From: Sedimentitalea nanhaiensis DSM 24252 | Lineage (GTDB): Bacteria; Pseudomonadota; Alphaproteobacteria; Rhodobacterales; Rhodobacteraceae | Direction of reading: 5' to 3' | NCBI RefSeq assembly: GCF_000473225.1 | Contig: NZ_KI421509.1 | Coordinates: 3,242,868 to 3,306,867 of the forward strand | Length of the DNA: 64,000 nt | Shown here: piece after piece, positions 54,742 through 63,930 of the stretch | Position numbering within the stretch: the stretch's first letter is position 1 | Layout of the letters: each line of letters opens with the position of its first letter | Position numbers and translations under genes: made by a program | The notes under the pieces: generated by a model | Seen by the model: only the letters and a program-made list of their open reading frames with translations | Told to the model about the DNA's origin: nothing | The model's database searches: none

Positions 54742-55740
54742 TCAGAAGCTCAGGTCCGGGCAGCTGTCGTTCTCATAATAGCTGACGACCTTGGTGTCGC
54801 CATCGATAATGCTCTGGCGGGCGGCATCGACGGCGGCTTTCATCTCGTCGGTCAGCAGGGCTTCGTTGTTTTCGTCCACGGCATAGCCGACTCCGTCTTC
54901 GGCCAGACCCAGAACGAACACGCCGGTTTCCACGTCCGTACCGGCCTTCATGGCGTCATACACGGCCACGTCGACGCGTTTGAGCATCGAGGTCAGCACC
55001 TTGCCCGGGTGCAGGTGGTTCTGGTTGCTGTCGACACCGATGGACAGAATACCTTCGTCAGCAGCGGTTTGCAGAACGCCCACGCCGGTGCCGCCCGCAG
55101 CGGCATAGATCACATCCGCGCCCTGGCTGATCTGTGCCTTGGTCAGTTCGGATCCCTTAACCGGGTCGTTCCAGGCTGCGGGGGTGGTGCCGGTCATGTT
55201 GGCAATGATCGTCGCATCCGGGTTCGCCGCCTTGACGCCCTGTGCAAAACCGCAGCCAAAGTGGCGGATCAACGGCACGTCCATGCCACCGATGAAGCCG
55301 ACCGTGCCGGTCTTGCTGGCCATTGCCGCCAACATGCCGACCAGGTACGATCCTTCGTGTTCTGCAAATCCGACCTGACGGATGTTCGCAGCGTCCAGCC
55401 ATGTCACATCGATCACGACAAATTTGGTATCGGGGTAATCCGGCGCAACCGAACTGAGCGGGTCAGCCATGCCAAAGCCCATGGTGATCACCGGATTTGC
55501 TCCGGCCTCGGCAAAGCGGCGCAGGGCCTGTTCGCGCTGCGCTTCGGATTGCATCTCGATTTCGCGAAAGCTGCCACCGGTTTCGTCGGCCCAGCGTTGC
55601 GCGCCGTTGAATGCAGCCTCGTTGAAGGATTTGTCGAACTTGCCGCCCAAATCAAAGATCAGCGCCGGTTCAGCCAGGGCCGCGCCCGCTGTCAGCGCGA
55701 GGCCGGCGGCTGCACCCATCAGGGATTTCATTAGAGTCAT
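54742..55740 (-). CDS. BMP family substrate-binding protein
   Basis: A 332-aa periplasmic binding protein with a signal peptide (MTLMKSLMGAAAGLALTAGAALA), then DLGGKFDKSFNEAAFNGAQRW and ITMGFGMADP, GGMDVPLIRHFGCGFAQG and GVDSNQNHLHPGKV. It belongs to the BMP (basic membrane protein) purine-nucleoside binding family. First gene of the importer operon; GGGAGACTCTAC precedes the ATG. Ligand not proven. Confidence 0.92.
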   Translation of the reverse strand: MTLMKSLMGAAAGLALTAGAALAEPALIFDLGGKFDKSFNEAAFNGAQRWADETGGSFREIEMQSEAQREQALRRFAEAGANPVITMGFGMADPLSSVAPDYPDTKFVVIDVTWLDAANIRQVGFAEHEGSYLVGMLAAMASKTGTVGFIGGMDVPLIRHFGCGFAQGVKAANPDATIIANMTGTTPAAWNDPVKGSELTKAQISQGADVIYAAAGGTGVGVLQTAADEGILSIGVDSNQNHLHPGKVLTSMLKRVDVAVYDAMKAGTDVETGVFVLGLAEDGVGYAVDENNEALLTDEMKAAVDAARQSIIDGDTKVVSYYENDSCPDLSF

Positions 55741-55898
55741 GTAGAGTCTCCCGGTTGGTTTTTGTGTTTGGGGCCATCGGAAAGTCCCGTTGGCCCGGTC
55801 CGTGGGCAATTCTGCCGCGATGGGATAAATAAGGACGCAGGCCGTGCTAAGGGTCAACCGATTTTTATCTGCCGGGTCCGGGATTTGCGCGGCCGCCG

Positions 55899-56312
55899 TC
55901 AGGGCAGGGCACGCGCCATCAGGATGGCGTCGACCGGATCGCCGGTTTCTCGGGCATAATACCCGACACGCTGTCCGCAGCGATCATAGCCGCAAGCGGC
56001 ATAGAGCGACCGCGCCGCCCGGTTGTCGGCCGCCACGTCCAGAAAAGCGCGTGTTGCCCCCAGTTTCACCGCCGCAGACTGCCATCGCTCCATACAAGCG
56101 CGGGCCAGGCCCTGGCGCTGGGCGTCGGGAAGGGTGGCGATGGTCAGCAGTTCGGCCTCGTCCGCAATCACCCGGATCAGGGCAAAACAGCGGCTGTCGC
56201 CAAAGACGTGGCAAAACCGGTTGTCCAGAAGGGTCGCGAATTCCTCTGCGCTCCAGGGTCTGGCGGTTCTGAACGCCGCCGCATGGGTGGTTGCCAGGTC
56301 TTGCGGAGTCAT
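55899..56312 (-). CDS. rimI: [Ribosomal protein S18]-alanine N-acetyltransferase-like GNAT
   Basis: A 137-aa GNAT acetyltransferase. The acetyl-CoA loop is LPDAQRQGLARACMERW; it is followed by FLDVAADNRAARSLYAACGY. Position directly after tsaB (one-base overlap TGATG) is the classical tsaB-rimI pairing, which supports RimI. Sequence alone would say GNAT. Confidence 0.82.
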   Translation of the reverse strand: MTPQDLATTHAAAFRTARPWSAEEFATLLDNRFCHVFGDSRCFALIRVIADEAELLTIATLPDAQRQGLARACMERWQSAAVKLGATRAFLDVAADNRAARSLYAACGYDRCGQRVGYYARETGDPVDAILMARALP

Positions 56313-56911
56313 CAGTCCAGCAAGACCGGAGGCAGATCGCGGGACGGGGCCGCATCCGCGGCGCGGGCATAAAGCGGGGCCGGTGGGTGTGTGGTCGTGC
56401 GCCAGCGGGTGGCGGCCACGCGGGCGATTGCCTCGGCCAAGCCTTGCGGGCTGGGGTCCGCGACAAGACGGCGCTGTGCCAGGCCTTCGGCCTCGGCCAG
56501 CGGCATCAGCCGGGGCATTGCCGTCGGATCGCCGGGCGTACACAGGTACACTTGGTCGCGCGGTGCCGGAATGGCATGATCCGCCGCCGGATCCAGCAGC
56601 CTGCGCGCCTCGCATCCGGTAACGCCGACGGCCGGAATCTCCAGGCCCAGCGCCAGCCCCCGGGCCGCCGAAACCGCAATCCGGATGCCGGTGAAATTGC
56701 CCGGGCCGACCCCGACTCCGATGGCGTCAAGGTCGCCCCAGACATGCCGGCCCTCGGAAAGGATCTCTTCGAGCAGCGGCATCAGGCTTTCGGCCTGGCC
56801 CCGCTGCATCGGCACGCACCGGGCGGCCAGAACCCGGTCACCCAACAGCAAAGCGGCCGCGCAATGCGCGGCCGATGTGTCAAAGCCCAGAATCAGTGCA
56901 TCAGACGGCAA
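56312..56911 (-). CDS. tsaB: tRNA threonylcarbamoyladenosine biosynthesis protein TsaB
   Basis: A 199-aa ASKHA-fold protein: LILGFDTSAAHCAAALL at the N terminus and VGVGPGNFTGIRIAVSAARGLAL as the family hallmark. It assists TsaD in making t6A37 on tRNA. It overlaps the upstream nfuA gene by 11 bp and the downstream rimI gene by one. Confidence 0.92.
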   Translation of the reverse strand: MPSDALILGFDTSAAHCAAALLLGDRVLAARCVPMQRGQAESLMPLLEEILSEGRHVWGDLDAIGVGVGPGNFTGIRIAVSAARGLALGLEIPAVGVTGCEARRLLDPAADHAIPAPRDQVYLCTPGDPTAMPRLMPLAEAEGLAQRRLVADPSPQGLAEAIARVAATRWRTTTHPPAPLYARAADAAPSRDLPPVLLD

Positions 56912-57464
56912 CCGGCCGCACCTCGGTGACTTCGGGAATATAGTGGCGCAACAGGTTTTCGATGCCCATTTTCAGGGTCAGCGTCGAAGACGGGCATCCG
57001 GCGCAGGCCCCCTGCATGTGCAGATAGACAACGCCGCGCTCAAAGCCGTGAAACGTGATGTCGCCGCCATCCTGTGCCACGGCGGGACGCACACGACTGT
57101 CCAGAAGCTCTTTGATCTGATTGACGATTTCGGCGTCTTCACCGCTGTGTTCCGCATGGCCCGAAGCGGCGGTGCTGCCGTCGTCCATCGCCGGTTGACC
57201 GGATTGGTAATGCTCCATGACCGCGCCCAGAATGGCGGGTTTGATGTGGTCCCATTCGATCCCGTCCTGTTTGGTGACGGTGACGAAATCATTGCCGAAG
57301 AAGACGCCGCACACCCCATCGACCGCAAAGATGCGCCGGGCCAGCGGCGACTTTTCTGCGGTGTCGGGTGCGGGAAAATCAGCAGTGCCAGCAGCGAGCA
57401 CAGTCTGTCCGGGCAGAAATTTCAGTGTCGCGGGGTTCGGAGTCGATTCCGTCTGTATGAACAT
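56901..57464 (-). CDS. NifU-like Fe-S scaffold protein (NfuA type)
   Basis: A 187-aa protein. The N-terminal Nfu domain reads MFIQTESTPNPATLKFLPG, with FGNDFVTVTK and WDHIKPAI. The C-terminal NifU domain has IKELLDSRVRPAVAQDGGDI and the CxxC of GACAGCPSSTLTLK that binds the transferred Fe-S cluster. It delivers clusters to apo-proteins. ATG 57464 is the family start. Confidence 0.92.
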   Translation of the reverse strand: MFIQTESTPNPATLKFLPGQTVLAAGTADFPAPDTAEKSPLARRIFAVDGVCGVFFGNDFVTVTKQDGIEWDHIKPAILGAVMEHYQSGQPAMDDGSTAASGHAEHSGEDAEIVNQIKELLDSRVRPAVAQDGGDITFHGFERGVVYLHMQGACAGCPSSTLTLKMGIENLLRHYIPEVTEVRPVAV

Positions 57465-57630
57465 CTGAGATGCGCCTTTCTTGCTTTGCAACACTATATG
57501 AGCCCGCGACCCTCTAAGGTCAAGGATTGGAATGATTCTAAGATTTGTCACCTGGGCCGGGCCGGTATGGGCCGGTGTGGACAAGAACAGGTCGTATGCG
57601 CGGCAAAATGTGATCGCGCGGCGCGCCGAT

Positions 57631-58086
57631 TCAGGTGATCGCTTCCAGCTTTTCCTTGCTCAGATCGCCGGGCACGATGGTGATCGGAATCGGCAGGGAC
57701 CCCGAGGTCCGGGTCAGTTGCGACACCAGCGGGCCGGGGCCTTTCTTGTCGACACCCGCACCCAGAACCAGAACGCCGATTTCGGGGTCGTCCTTGATCT
57801 GAGCGATGATCTCGGCAACCGCCTCGCCTTCGCGGATCACCAGTTCGGGGTCGATTCCCTGACGGTCGCGCATCCATTTGGCGAAGACCTCGAAATGGAC
57901 ATGAATGCGTTCACGGGCCTCTTCGCGCATCACTTCGCCGACGCCGATCCAGTGGTTGAACTCATCCGGTGGAATGATCGACAGGATCGCCACGCCACCG
58001 CCGGTATGGGCGGCGCGCATGGCGGCAAAACGCATTGCGTTCAGACATTCTCGGCTGTCGTCCAGGACGACAAGAAACTTGCGCAT
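57631..58086 (-). CDS. Universal stress protein family
   Basis: A 151-aa protein of the USP fold: MRKFLVVLDDSRECLNAMRFA at the N terminus and VLVLGAGVDKKGPGPLVSQL near the end, where an ATP-binding type would have G-X2-G-X9-G(S/T). The loop is imperfect, so nucleotide binding is uncertain. GGAAAGAACCGCC precedes ATG 58086. Confidence 0.85.
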   Translation of the reverse strand: MRKFLVVLDDSRECLNAMRFAAMRAAHTGGGVAILSIIPPDEFNHWIGVGEVMREEARERIHVHFEVFAKWMRDRQGIDPELVIREGEAVAEIIAQIKDDPEIGVLVLGAGVDKKGPGPLVSQLTRTSGSLPIPITIVPGDLSKEKLEAIT

Positions 58087-58153
58087 GGCGGTTCTTTCCT
58101 TTTGCGGCACAATCATGCCGCAGCCGTATCGTACTGGCAATGATTTAGACGCC

Positions 58154-59029
58154 TCAGGCTGCTGCGGCCGCTTCGGACGCGGCCCAGTCCCAATACATGT
58201 CGCGCAGACGCCGGGTGAACGGGCCGATCTGGTATTGCCTGTCGTCAAGGGCGGTGACAGGGGTGATCTTGGACATGTTGCCGGTCATGAACACTTCGTC
58301 TGCGGTGGCAAAATCGTCAAAGCCCAGCACCGTTTCATGCACCGTGACCCCGTCGGCGGCCAGGTTGGAGATGTGGCGCGCGCGGGTGATCCCGGCAAGA
58401 AAAGTGCCATTGGGAATCGGGGTAAGAACCTCGCCATCGCGGATCATGAAGATGTTGGCGGTCGCGGTTTCCGCCACATTGCCCATCGCATCGGCCACCA
58501 GTGCGTTGCTAAACCCCTTGCTGCGCGCTTCGGCTAACATCCTGGCATTGTTGGGATAAAGACAGCCAGCCTTGGCGTTGACCACCGCGTCGTCCATCAC
58601 CGGACGGCGAAAGCGGGTGCGGGTCAGGGTGGCACTGGCGTCGGGCGGGGCCATCGGGATTTCTTCGAGGCAGATGGCAAAGCCGGTGGTGTCGGGGCTG
58701 GGCACGATGGCGGTCAGATCGCCGTCGATGCCCCAGTACATCGGACGGATATAGACGGCGGCATCCTTGGGATAGGCGGCCAGCCCCTCGTGGATGATGG
58801 CGGTCATCTCATCGGTCCCGACCGTCGGCGTCAGCATCAGCGCCCTGGCAGACCGGTTGACGCGGGCACAGTGCGGGCGCAGGTCCGGGGCCAGGCCATT
58901 GAACATGCGCGCGCCATCGAACACGCCGCTGCCCAGCCACGATCCGTGGTCCGCCGCGCGCATGATCGCGACGTCGCCGTCCTGCCAGGTGCCGTTGAAA
59001 TAAGTGCGGATATTGCTGCCGGTCGCCAT
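58154..59029 (-). CDS. Branched-chain amino acid aminotransferase (class IV)
   Basis: A 291-aa PLP aminotransferase. GVFDGARMFNG, VYIRPMYWG, the lysine region VVNAKAGCLYPNNARM, and GNVAETATANIFMI with GTFLAGITRAR identify class IV, best matching IlvE-like enzymes; D-amino acid aminotransferase or aminodeoxychorismate lyase activity cannot be excluded. ATG 59029 follows GGAGGACTT. Upstream lies the iteron copy at 59190. Confidence 0.88.
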   Translation of the reverse strand: MATGSNIRTYFNGTWQDGDVAIMRAADHGSWLGSGVFDGARMFNGLAPDLRPHCARVNRSARALMLTPTVGTDEMTAIIHEGLAAYPKDAAVYIRPMYWGIDGDLTAIVPSPDTTGFAICLEEIPMAPPDASATLTRTRFRRPVMDDAVVNAKAGCLYPNNARMLAEARSKGFSNALVADAMGNVAETATANIFMIRDGEVLTPIPNGTFLAGITRARHISNLAADGVTVHETVLGFDDFATADEVFMTGNMSKITPVTALDDRQYQIGPFTRRLRDMYWDWAASEAAAAA

Positions 59030-59189
59030 GTGCCAAGTCCTCCTGCGCGCGACCGTAGGCGTGATTAGGTCAGGCGTCCAGACCTTGTGACAACCGGTCG
59101 CGCGCAACGTCCGCACCCGGATTTTGCCCGAGGGCCGCGAAACGGCGTTAATCGCCATGGCCGGTGGGAAATCCGCCCGATGGCAACCC

Positions 59190-59225
59190 GTACATAGCCT
59201 GTACATACCGCGTACATAGTACATA
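59190..59225 (+). repeat. 11-bp-period GTACATA iteron, copy B
   Basis: GTACATA starts at 59190, 59201, 59212 and again at 59219 (steps 11, 11, 7). Shares the 14-mer GTACATACCGCGTA exactly with copy A at 16169-16182. It lies about 160 bp upstream of the aminotransferase start. Confidence 0.8.
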
Positions 59226-59310
59226 CGCGCGCATGCCACGATCCCGCTCAACACGGTGTGCGGTGCGAAACCTTAATCAATGGATAACGGCCAACGCCGG
59301 GCACGGTTCA

Positions 59311-59346
59311 GTACATGCCCCAGTACATGCCTATGTCTATCTGTAC
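59311..59346 (+). repeat. GTACATG pair related to the iteron
   Basis: GTACATG at 59311 and 59323 (12-bp step) followed by GTAC at 59343. The unit is one base different from the main iteron and the period is 12, so relatedness is tentative. Confidence 0.4.
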
Positions 59347-59420
59347 GGATCGGCCCGCATCGGCATTAATCTGACTCTGACCCGTGCGTCAGAACATCAA
59401 TGTTTCAACGGGAGGAAACC

Positions 59421-59858
59421 ATGTCTCACAAATATTCCGGCGGTTGCGATCATGTGCATACCCATGCGGATCACGATCCGATCGACAACCATACCTGTCA
59501 CTGTTCGGTCTGCAAAAGCGTGACTGGTCAGCCGACCACCCATGTCGCCTTTTTCAACCATGACGATGTCGAGGTGGACAATCCCGACGGGCTGAACCGC
59601 CAACCGTTCAATGCCAACAACCCGGACGGGCCGCTGGAACTGTGCACCTGCAAGGACTGCGGCACGCCGATCATGCTGGACGACAAGCAGAACCGTATCC
59701 GGGTGATCGTGCCCAACCTGATGGGCTATGCGGACTCGTTTCCCGATACCACCTATCACGCCTTTTATGACCCGGCGACCGGGGTTGCGCGCCCAAACGA
59801 CGGCAAACCGGTGCATGAAGCCCTGCGCCCCGATTTCGTCTGGCCGCAGGGGTCCTGA
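59421..59858 (+). CDS. GFA/CENP-V-like zinc-binding protein
   Basis: A 145-aa protein of the glutathione-dependent formaldehyde-activating (GFA)/Mss4-like fold: CHCSVCKSVTG and CTCKDCGTPI are the second and third zinc-binding elements. The usual first motif (G-C-CG--) is replaced by a His-rich stretch GGCDHVHTHADHDP, so metal binding differs. Start ATG 59421 follows GGGAGGAAACC. Whether it handles formaldehyde adducts is unknown. Confidence 0.78.
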   Translation: MSHKYSGGCDHVHTHADHDPIDNHTCHCSVCKSVTGQPTTHVAFFNHDDVEVDNPDGLNRQPFNANNPDGPLELCTCKDCGTPIMLDDKQNRIRVIVPNLMGYADSFPDTTYHAFYDPATGVARPNDGKPVHEALRPDFVWPQGS

Positions 59859-60076
59859 CCACAACGTCCCATTCCGGATGACATAGGGCGCTCCGGCGGC
59901 ATCGGGGTGCCCGCAGTGTGTCGCGCTGGCGGTATTCGCGCCATGCGGTCCCTGCATGGCGGCATGTCCGTTCTGGCCGTTGTTACCGCTCGCGGTGCGC
60001 CTTACCTGAAGCAGATCGAATTATGAGGCTGGCTGGCCGGACTGCGCCACCGCCATCACAGGAATGGATCCACGAA

Positions 60077-60283
60077 ATGACACATGCACTGACACTGCCT
60101 TTTGAAGGCCTTGGCCTTGTCCACCGGCTGATCGCCGGTTTCAAAGCCGCACAGGCCCGCCGCGCGGCTTTCAACCGCGCCTATGCCGAGTTGCAGATGC
60201 TGAGCGACCGGGAATTGATGGAGTTCGGGTTGCACCGCTCCGATCTGGTCGACCTGGCGCGGGACCAGGCCGAACAGGCCTGA
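60077..60283 (+). CDS. DUF1127 small protein
   Basis: A 68-aa protein whose C-terminal half RAYAELQMLSDRELMEFGLHRSDL is the DUF1127 arginine-rich-type motif. Some members regulate stress, motility or phosphate metabolism; this one is not characterised. ATG 60077 is used; the frame continues upstream without a good start. Confidence 0.78.
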   Translation: MTHALTLPFEGLGLVHRLIAGFKAAQARRAAFNRAYAELQMLSDRELMEFGLHRSDLVDLARDQAEQA

Positions 60284-60418
60284 CGGCTTCCGTGCACAAG
60301 AAGCGCTAGAGCGGTTCGGGGCGGCGATACCGACCGGATTGTTCCCTGTACTCACTTGCGTTCGCGTGGGGGGACGGGCAACAAGGCCGGATATCTTTCG
60401 CTTGTTCAGGGGTTCGGA

Positions 60419-60622
60419 ATGCGTTTGTCTTTTTGCTTTGTTTTAGTCTCCGGCGTCGCCTCAATGGTCGTTCCAGCCCCGGCTATTTCCGGCGCAATCG
60501 CGGAGGTGACCGTTTCATCCAGTGAAGGCCCCGTTTTTCATGGGGGAGGATGCAGAAAAAGCTCTCCTCCGGGCCAATGCTGTCATATGGATACAAAAAA
60601 AGGCAGGGTTCACTGCCACTGA
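60419..60622 (+). CDS. Small secreted Cys/His-rich protein
   Basis: A 67-aa protein with signal peptide (MRLSFCFVLVSGVASMVVPAPA) and a Cys/His-rich C terminus (GGGCRKSSPPGQCCHMDTKKGRVHCH, read in parts) ending HCH. It looks like a short periplasmic metal-binding or disulfide-rich protein. Ribosome binding site weak. No named family. Confidence 0.5.
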   Translation: MRLSFCFVLVSGVASMVVPAPAISGAIAEVTVSSSEGPVFHGGGCRKSSPPGQCCHMDTKKGRVHCH

Positions 60623-60794
60623 AGCGCGCGCTGGCGAGGTCAGTGCCATGACGGCGCAGACATGGCTTGAACCGCAGGCCATCCGCGTCTATACGCCCCC
60701 GGTGGGCTGACGCAGTCCGCACGACTCAGTCTTGAAACGCCGCGTTCGGCCGCTCCCGTCGCTGGGGGTCGCATCCGGCAAAAGGAGAAGCGAC

Positions 60795-61268
60795 ATGAAA
60801 CTGCATGAACTGCGCGATAACGACGGCGCAACCAAGAAACGCAAACGCATTGGCCGTGGTCCGGGTTCGGGAACGGGCAAGACCGGTGGCCGTGGTATCA
60901 AAGGTCAGAATTCGCGTTCGGGCGTGGCCATCAACGGCTATGAGGGCGGCCAGATGCCGCTGTACCAGCGTCTGCCCAAGCGTGGCTTTACCAAGCCGAA
61001 CCGCAAGGCTTTTGCTGTTGTGAACCTGGGCCTGATCCAGAAATTCATCGACGCCAAGAAGATCGACGCCGGCAAGCCGATCACCGAGGATGCGCTGATC
61101 GAAAGCGGTCTGGTGCGGCGCAAGCTGGACGGTATCCGGGTGCTGGCCAAGGGCGACATCACCGCCAAGGTCACGCTGGAAGTCACCGGCGCGTCCAAGT
61201 CCGCCGTCGAGGCGGTCGAGAAGGCGGGCGGTTCACTGACGGTCACAACTGCGGCTGCCACAGAATAA
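60795..61268 (+). CDS. rplO: 50S ribosomal protein L15
   Basis: A 157-aa protein with the L15 N terminus [34 protein letters not shown] (in parts) and [29 protein letters not shown] precedes ATG 60795. The normal upstream partners rpsE and rpmD are not within this window. Confidence 0.97.
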   Translation: MKLHELRDNDGATKKRKRIGRGPGSGTGKTGGRGIKGQNSRSGVAINGYEGGQMPLYQRLPKRGFTKPNRKAFAVVNLGLIQKFIDAKKIDAGKPITEDALIESGLVRRKLDGIRVLAKGDITAKVTLEVTGASKSAVEAVEKAGGSLTVTTAAATE

Positions 61269-61320
61269 CGGGTTGTGAGCGGTGAGGATGCCGCTTACAT
61301 AACTCGCAAGTTTTCCCATG

Positions 61321-61362
61321 ACGCCGCCCGAGCCGGAAAACGGTTCCGGGCGGCGTTGTTAT
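61321..61362 (+). terminator. Hairpin between rplO and secY
   Basis: A 10-bp stem, ACGCCGCCCG (61321-61330) with CGGGCGGCGT (61347-61356), followed by TGTTATAAAA. It resembles the mdh terminator stem (24761-24786). As the genes around it must be co-expressed, it more likely attenuates than stops transcription, or secY has its own promoter. Confidence 0.65.
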
Positions 61363-61379
61363 AAAAGAGACCCCATTTC

Positions 61380-62744
61380 ATGGTATCAGCAGCAGAACAA
61401 ATGGCGGCGAATACAAGCTGGGCGTCGCTGGGCAAGGCGACCGACCTGCGTAATCGCATCCTGTTCACCCTCGGCCTTTTGATCGTCTATCGTCTGGGCA
61501 CCTATATCCCGGTTCCCGGCATCGACGGGCTTGCGCTGCGCGAGTTCATGGAGCAGGCGGGCCAGGGCATCGGCGGCATGGTCAGCATGTTCACCGGCGG
61601 CGCGCTGGGCCGGATGGGGATCTTTGCGCTGGGCATCATGCCCTATATTTCGGCCTCGATCATCGTGCAGTTGCTGACCTCGATGGTGCCGGCCCTTGAG
61701 CAGCTCAAGAAAGAGGGCGAGCAGGGGCGCAAGAAGATCAACCAATACACCCGGTTCGGCACCGTGGCTCTGGCCACCGTTCAGGCCTATGGCCTGGCGG
61801 TGTCGCTGGAAAGCGGCGATCTGGCGACCGATCCGGGCATGTTCTTTCGCATGGCCTGTATGATCACGCTGGTGGGCGGCACCATGTTTTTGATGTGGCT
61901 GGGCGAGCAGATCACCGCCCGTGGCATCGGCAACGGTATTTCGCTGATCATCTTTGTCGGCATCATCGCCGAAGTGCCCGCCGCGATCGCTCAGTTCCTG
62001 GCCTCGGGCCGGTCGGGCGCGGTCAGCCCGGCGGTGATTGTCGGGGTGATCCTGATGGTGGTCGCGACGATCACCTTTGTGGTGTTTATGGAACGCGCCC
62101 TGCGCAAGATCCACATTCAGTACCCGCGCCGCCAGGTCGGCATGAAGGTCTATGACGGCGGCTCCAGCCATCTGCCGGTCAAGGTCAACCCGGCGGGCGT
62201 GATTCCGGCGATCTTCGCCAGCTCGCTGCTGCTGTTGCCGGTGACGATCTCGGCGTTCAGCCAGGGAACCGCATCGGGTCCGGTGATGTCGTGGCTGCTG
62301 GCCAATTTTGGTCCCGGTCAGCCGCTGTACCTGCTGTTCTTCGTCAGCATGATCGTGTTCTTCGCCTATTTCTATACGTTCAACGTGTCGTTCAAGCCCG
62401 ATGAGGTGGCCGACAACCTGAAAAACCAGAACGGGTTTGTGCCGGGTATTCGTCCGGGCAAGAAAACGGCGGAATATCTGGAATATGTGGTCAACCGGGT
62501 TCTGGTGCTGGGGTCGGCCTATCTGGCGGCTGTCTGTCTGCTGCCGGAAATCCTGCGCGGGCAATTCGCCATTCCGTTCTATTTCGGCGGCACATCGGTG
62601 CTGATCGTGGTCAGCGTGACGATGGATACGATCCAGCAGGCGCAGAGCCATCTGTTGGCGCATCAGTATGAAGGTCTGATCGAAAAGTCGCAGCTGCGCG
62701 GCAAATCCAAGAAACGCACCAAGCGGGGACCAGCGCGCAGATGA
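61380..62744 (+). CDS. secY: Preprotein translocase subunit SecY
   Basis: A 454-aa channel protein with ten helices. [12 protein letters not shown], the [15 protein letters not shown] plug-region motif, the SecY signature GNGISLIIF and [22 protein letters not shown]. Full length. Its stop overlaps adk by 4 bp. Confidence 0.97.
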   Translation: MVSAAEQMAANTSWASLGKATDLRNRILFTLGLLIVYRLGTYIPVPGIDGLALREFMEQAGQGIGGMVSMFTGGALGRMGIFALGIMPYISASIIVQLLTSMVPALEQLKKEGEQGRKKINQYTRFGTVALATVQAYGLAVSLESGDLATDPGMFFRMACMITLVGGTMFLMWLGEQITARGIGNGISLIIFVGIIAEVPAAIAQFLASGRSGAVSPAVIVGVILMVVATITFVVFMERALRKIHIQYPRRQVGMKVYDGGSSHLPVKVNPAGVIPAIFASSLLLLPVTISAFSQGTASGPVMSWLLANFGPGQPLYLLFFVSMIVFFAYFYTFNVSFKPDEVADNLKNQNGFVPGIRPGKKTAEYLEYVVNRVLVLGSAYLAAVCLLPEILRGQFAIPFYFGGTSVLIVVSVTMDTIQQAQSHLLAHQYEGLIEKSQLRGKSKKRTKRGPARR

Positions 62745-63385
62745 ACATCATTCTGTTGGGACCGCCGGGGGCGGGCAAAGGCACCCAGGCCCGTCATCTG
62801 GTCGACACCCGCGGCATGGTGCAGCTGAGTACCGGCGACATGCTGCGCGAGGCCAAGGACAGCGGCACCGAGATGGGCCAGCGCGTCGCGGCGGTGATGG
62901 CACGCGGCGAATTGGTCACCGACGAGATCGTGATCGGCCTGATCCGCGAAAAGCTGGAGTCCGGTGGCGGGTCGGGGTTCATTTTCGATGGTTTCCCACG
63001 CACGCTGGCACAGGCAGATGCCCTGAACGCGCTGTTGCAGTCCACCGGTCACAAGCTCGATGCGGTGATCGAGATGGCGGTGGATGACGCCGCGCTTGTG
63101 GCGCGGATCACCGCGCGGTCGACCTGTGGCGCCTGCGGCGAGGTCTATAACGACCTGACCAAACCGCAGCCCGCGGATGGCAAATGCAGCAACTGCGGCG
63201 CCAGCGATTTTCGCCGCCGCGCGGATGACAACGAGGACAGCCTGAAAACCCGGCTGATGGAATATTACAAGAAAACCTCGCCGCTGATCGGGTACTATTA
63301 TGCCAAGGGACAGCTTTTCACCGTTGACGGGCTGGGCGATATCGACGCCGTCCAAAGTGAAATCGCGGGCGTCCTGAAGCAATAG
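62741..63385 (+). CDS. adk: Adenylate kinase, zinc-lid type
   Basis: A 214-aa kinase: P-loop [14 protein letters not shown]-binding [23 protein letters not shown], and a four-cysteine lid (CGACGEVYN and CSNCGAS) that binds zinc. It equilibrates ATP+AMP and 2 ADP. Coupled to secY by overlap. Confidence 0.97.
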   Translation: MNIILLGPPGAGKGTQARHLVDTRGMVQLSTGDMLREAKDSGTEMGQRVAAVMARGELVTDEIVIGLIREKLESGGGSGFIFDGFPRTLAQADALNALLQSTGHKLDAVIEMAVDDAALVARITARSTCGACGEVYNDLTKPQPADGKCSNCGASDFRRRADDNEDSLKTRLMEYYKKTSPLIGYYYAKGQLFTVDGLGDIDAVQSEIAGVLKQ

Positions 63386-63930
63386 ATCCTGTCGGTCGGG
63401 CGGTCTCGGGCGGTCGGAGGGACCGCAGGCCAGACCTCAGACGCTTTGTGCACCAGCCGGGCTGGCACGATATCGGCGGATCGCGATAGGCACGGCAAAA
63501 TAGCCACGCACGACTTCGTTTGTCAAAAGCGGCTCGGGGCAAACAGCCGGTATGAACCCGCCGTGAGCAGGGAAATCTGCGACGTGGGTTTCGTCCCTAT
63601 GCCGCTGTGGTGCAACGTCTTTGCGGTGTTCGCATCCGGTGGAAAACCAGACACCCCTTGCCGGGATCTGCCATGTCCGATAGCAGAGTCCGCGGCGGAT
63701 TTTCGGCCCGCGATCACGCTTTTTGCGGGTGCGGCATCCAAGGGGTTGACCTCTGACGTCAATGCCCATATCTCACGCCATCTCGCAAGAGAATCGAATC
63801 CGTGCGCCGTCTGTCCTGGCGTGCGGGACCACCTCATGGAATGCTGAGTCCGCTGGCGGCACTGCCAAGGCTAAGCGTTGTGAAAAAAGGGTCTGGCGCT
63901 ACGGACCCGCAACGAAAAGGAAAGTGACAC
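63386..63930. other. 545-bp gap between adk and rpsM
   Basis: Open frames on both strands (plus 63446-63847; minus 63523-63837 and others) show no recognisable protein. There are two small hairpins, GCGGTC/GACCGC (63410-63426) and a CCAGC/GCTGG stem (63453-63465). This is unusually long for a ribosomal operon. No terminal inverted repeats or transposase motif seen. Confidence 0.5.

Larger units (their letters stand above)
59030..59420. other. 391-bp divergent intergenic region with GTACATA repeats
   Basis: It holds the iteron array at 59190-59225 and a related pair at 59311-59329 (GTACATG twice, 12-bp step, with a further GTAC at 59343). No gene-like frame is seen. Promoters for the aminotransferase (minus) and GFA-like gene (plus) must lie here, but no sure -35/-10 pairs can be assigned. 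Confidence 0.5.

Noticed and set aside
59190-59225. CRISPR-like array
   Set aside because: Units of 11 bp with no unique spacers; far too short for CRISPR repeats.
63446-63847. 133-aa frame between adk and rpsM
   Set aside because: Competing frames on the opposite strand, Cys/Arg-rich random-like composition and no motif.
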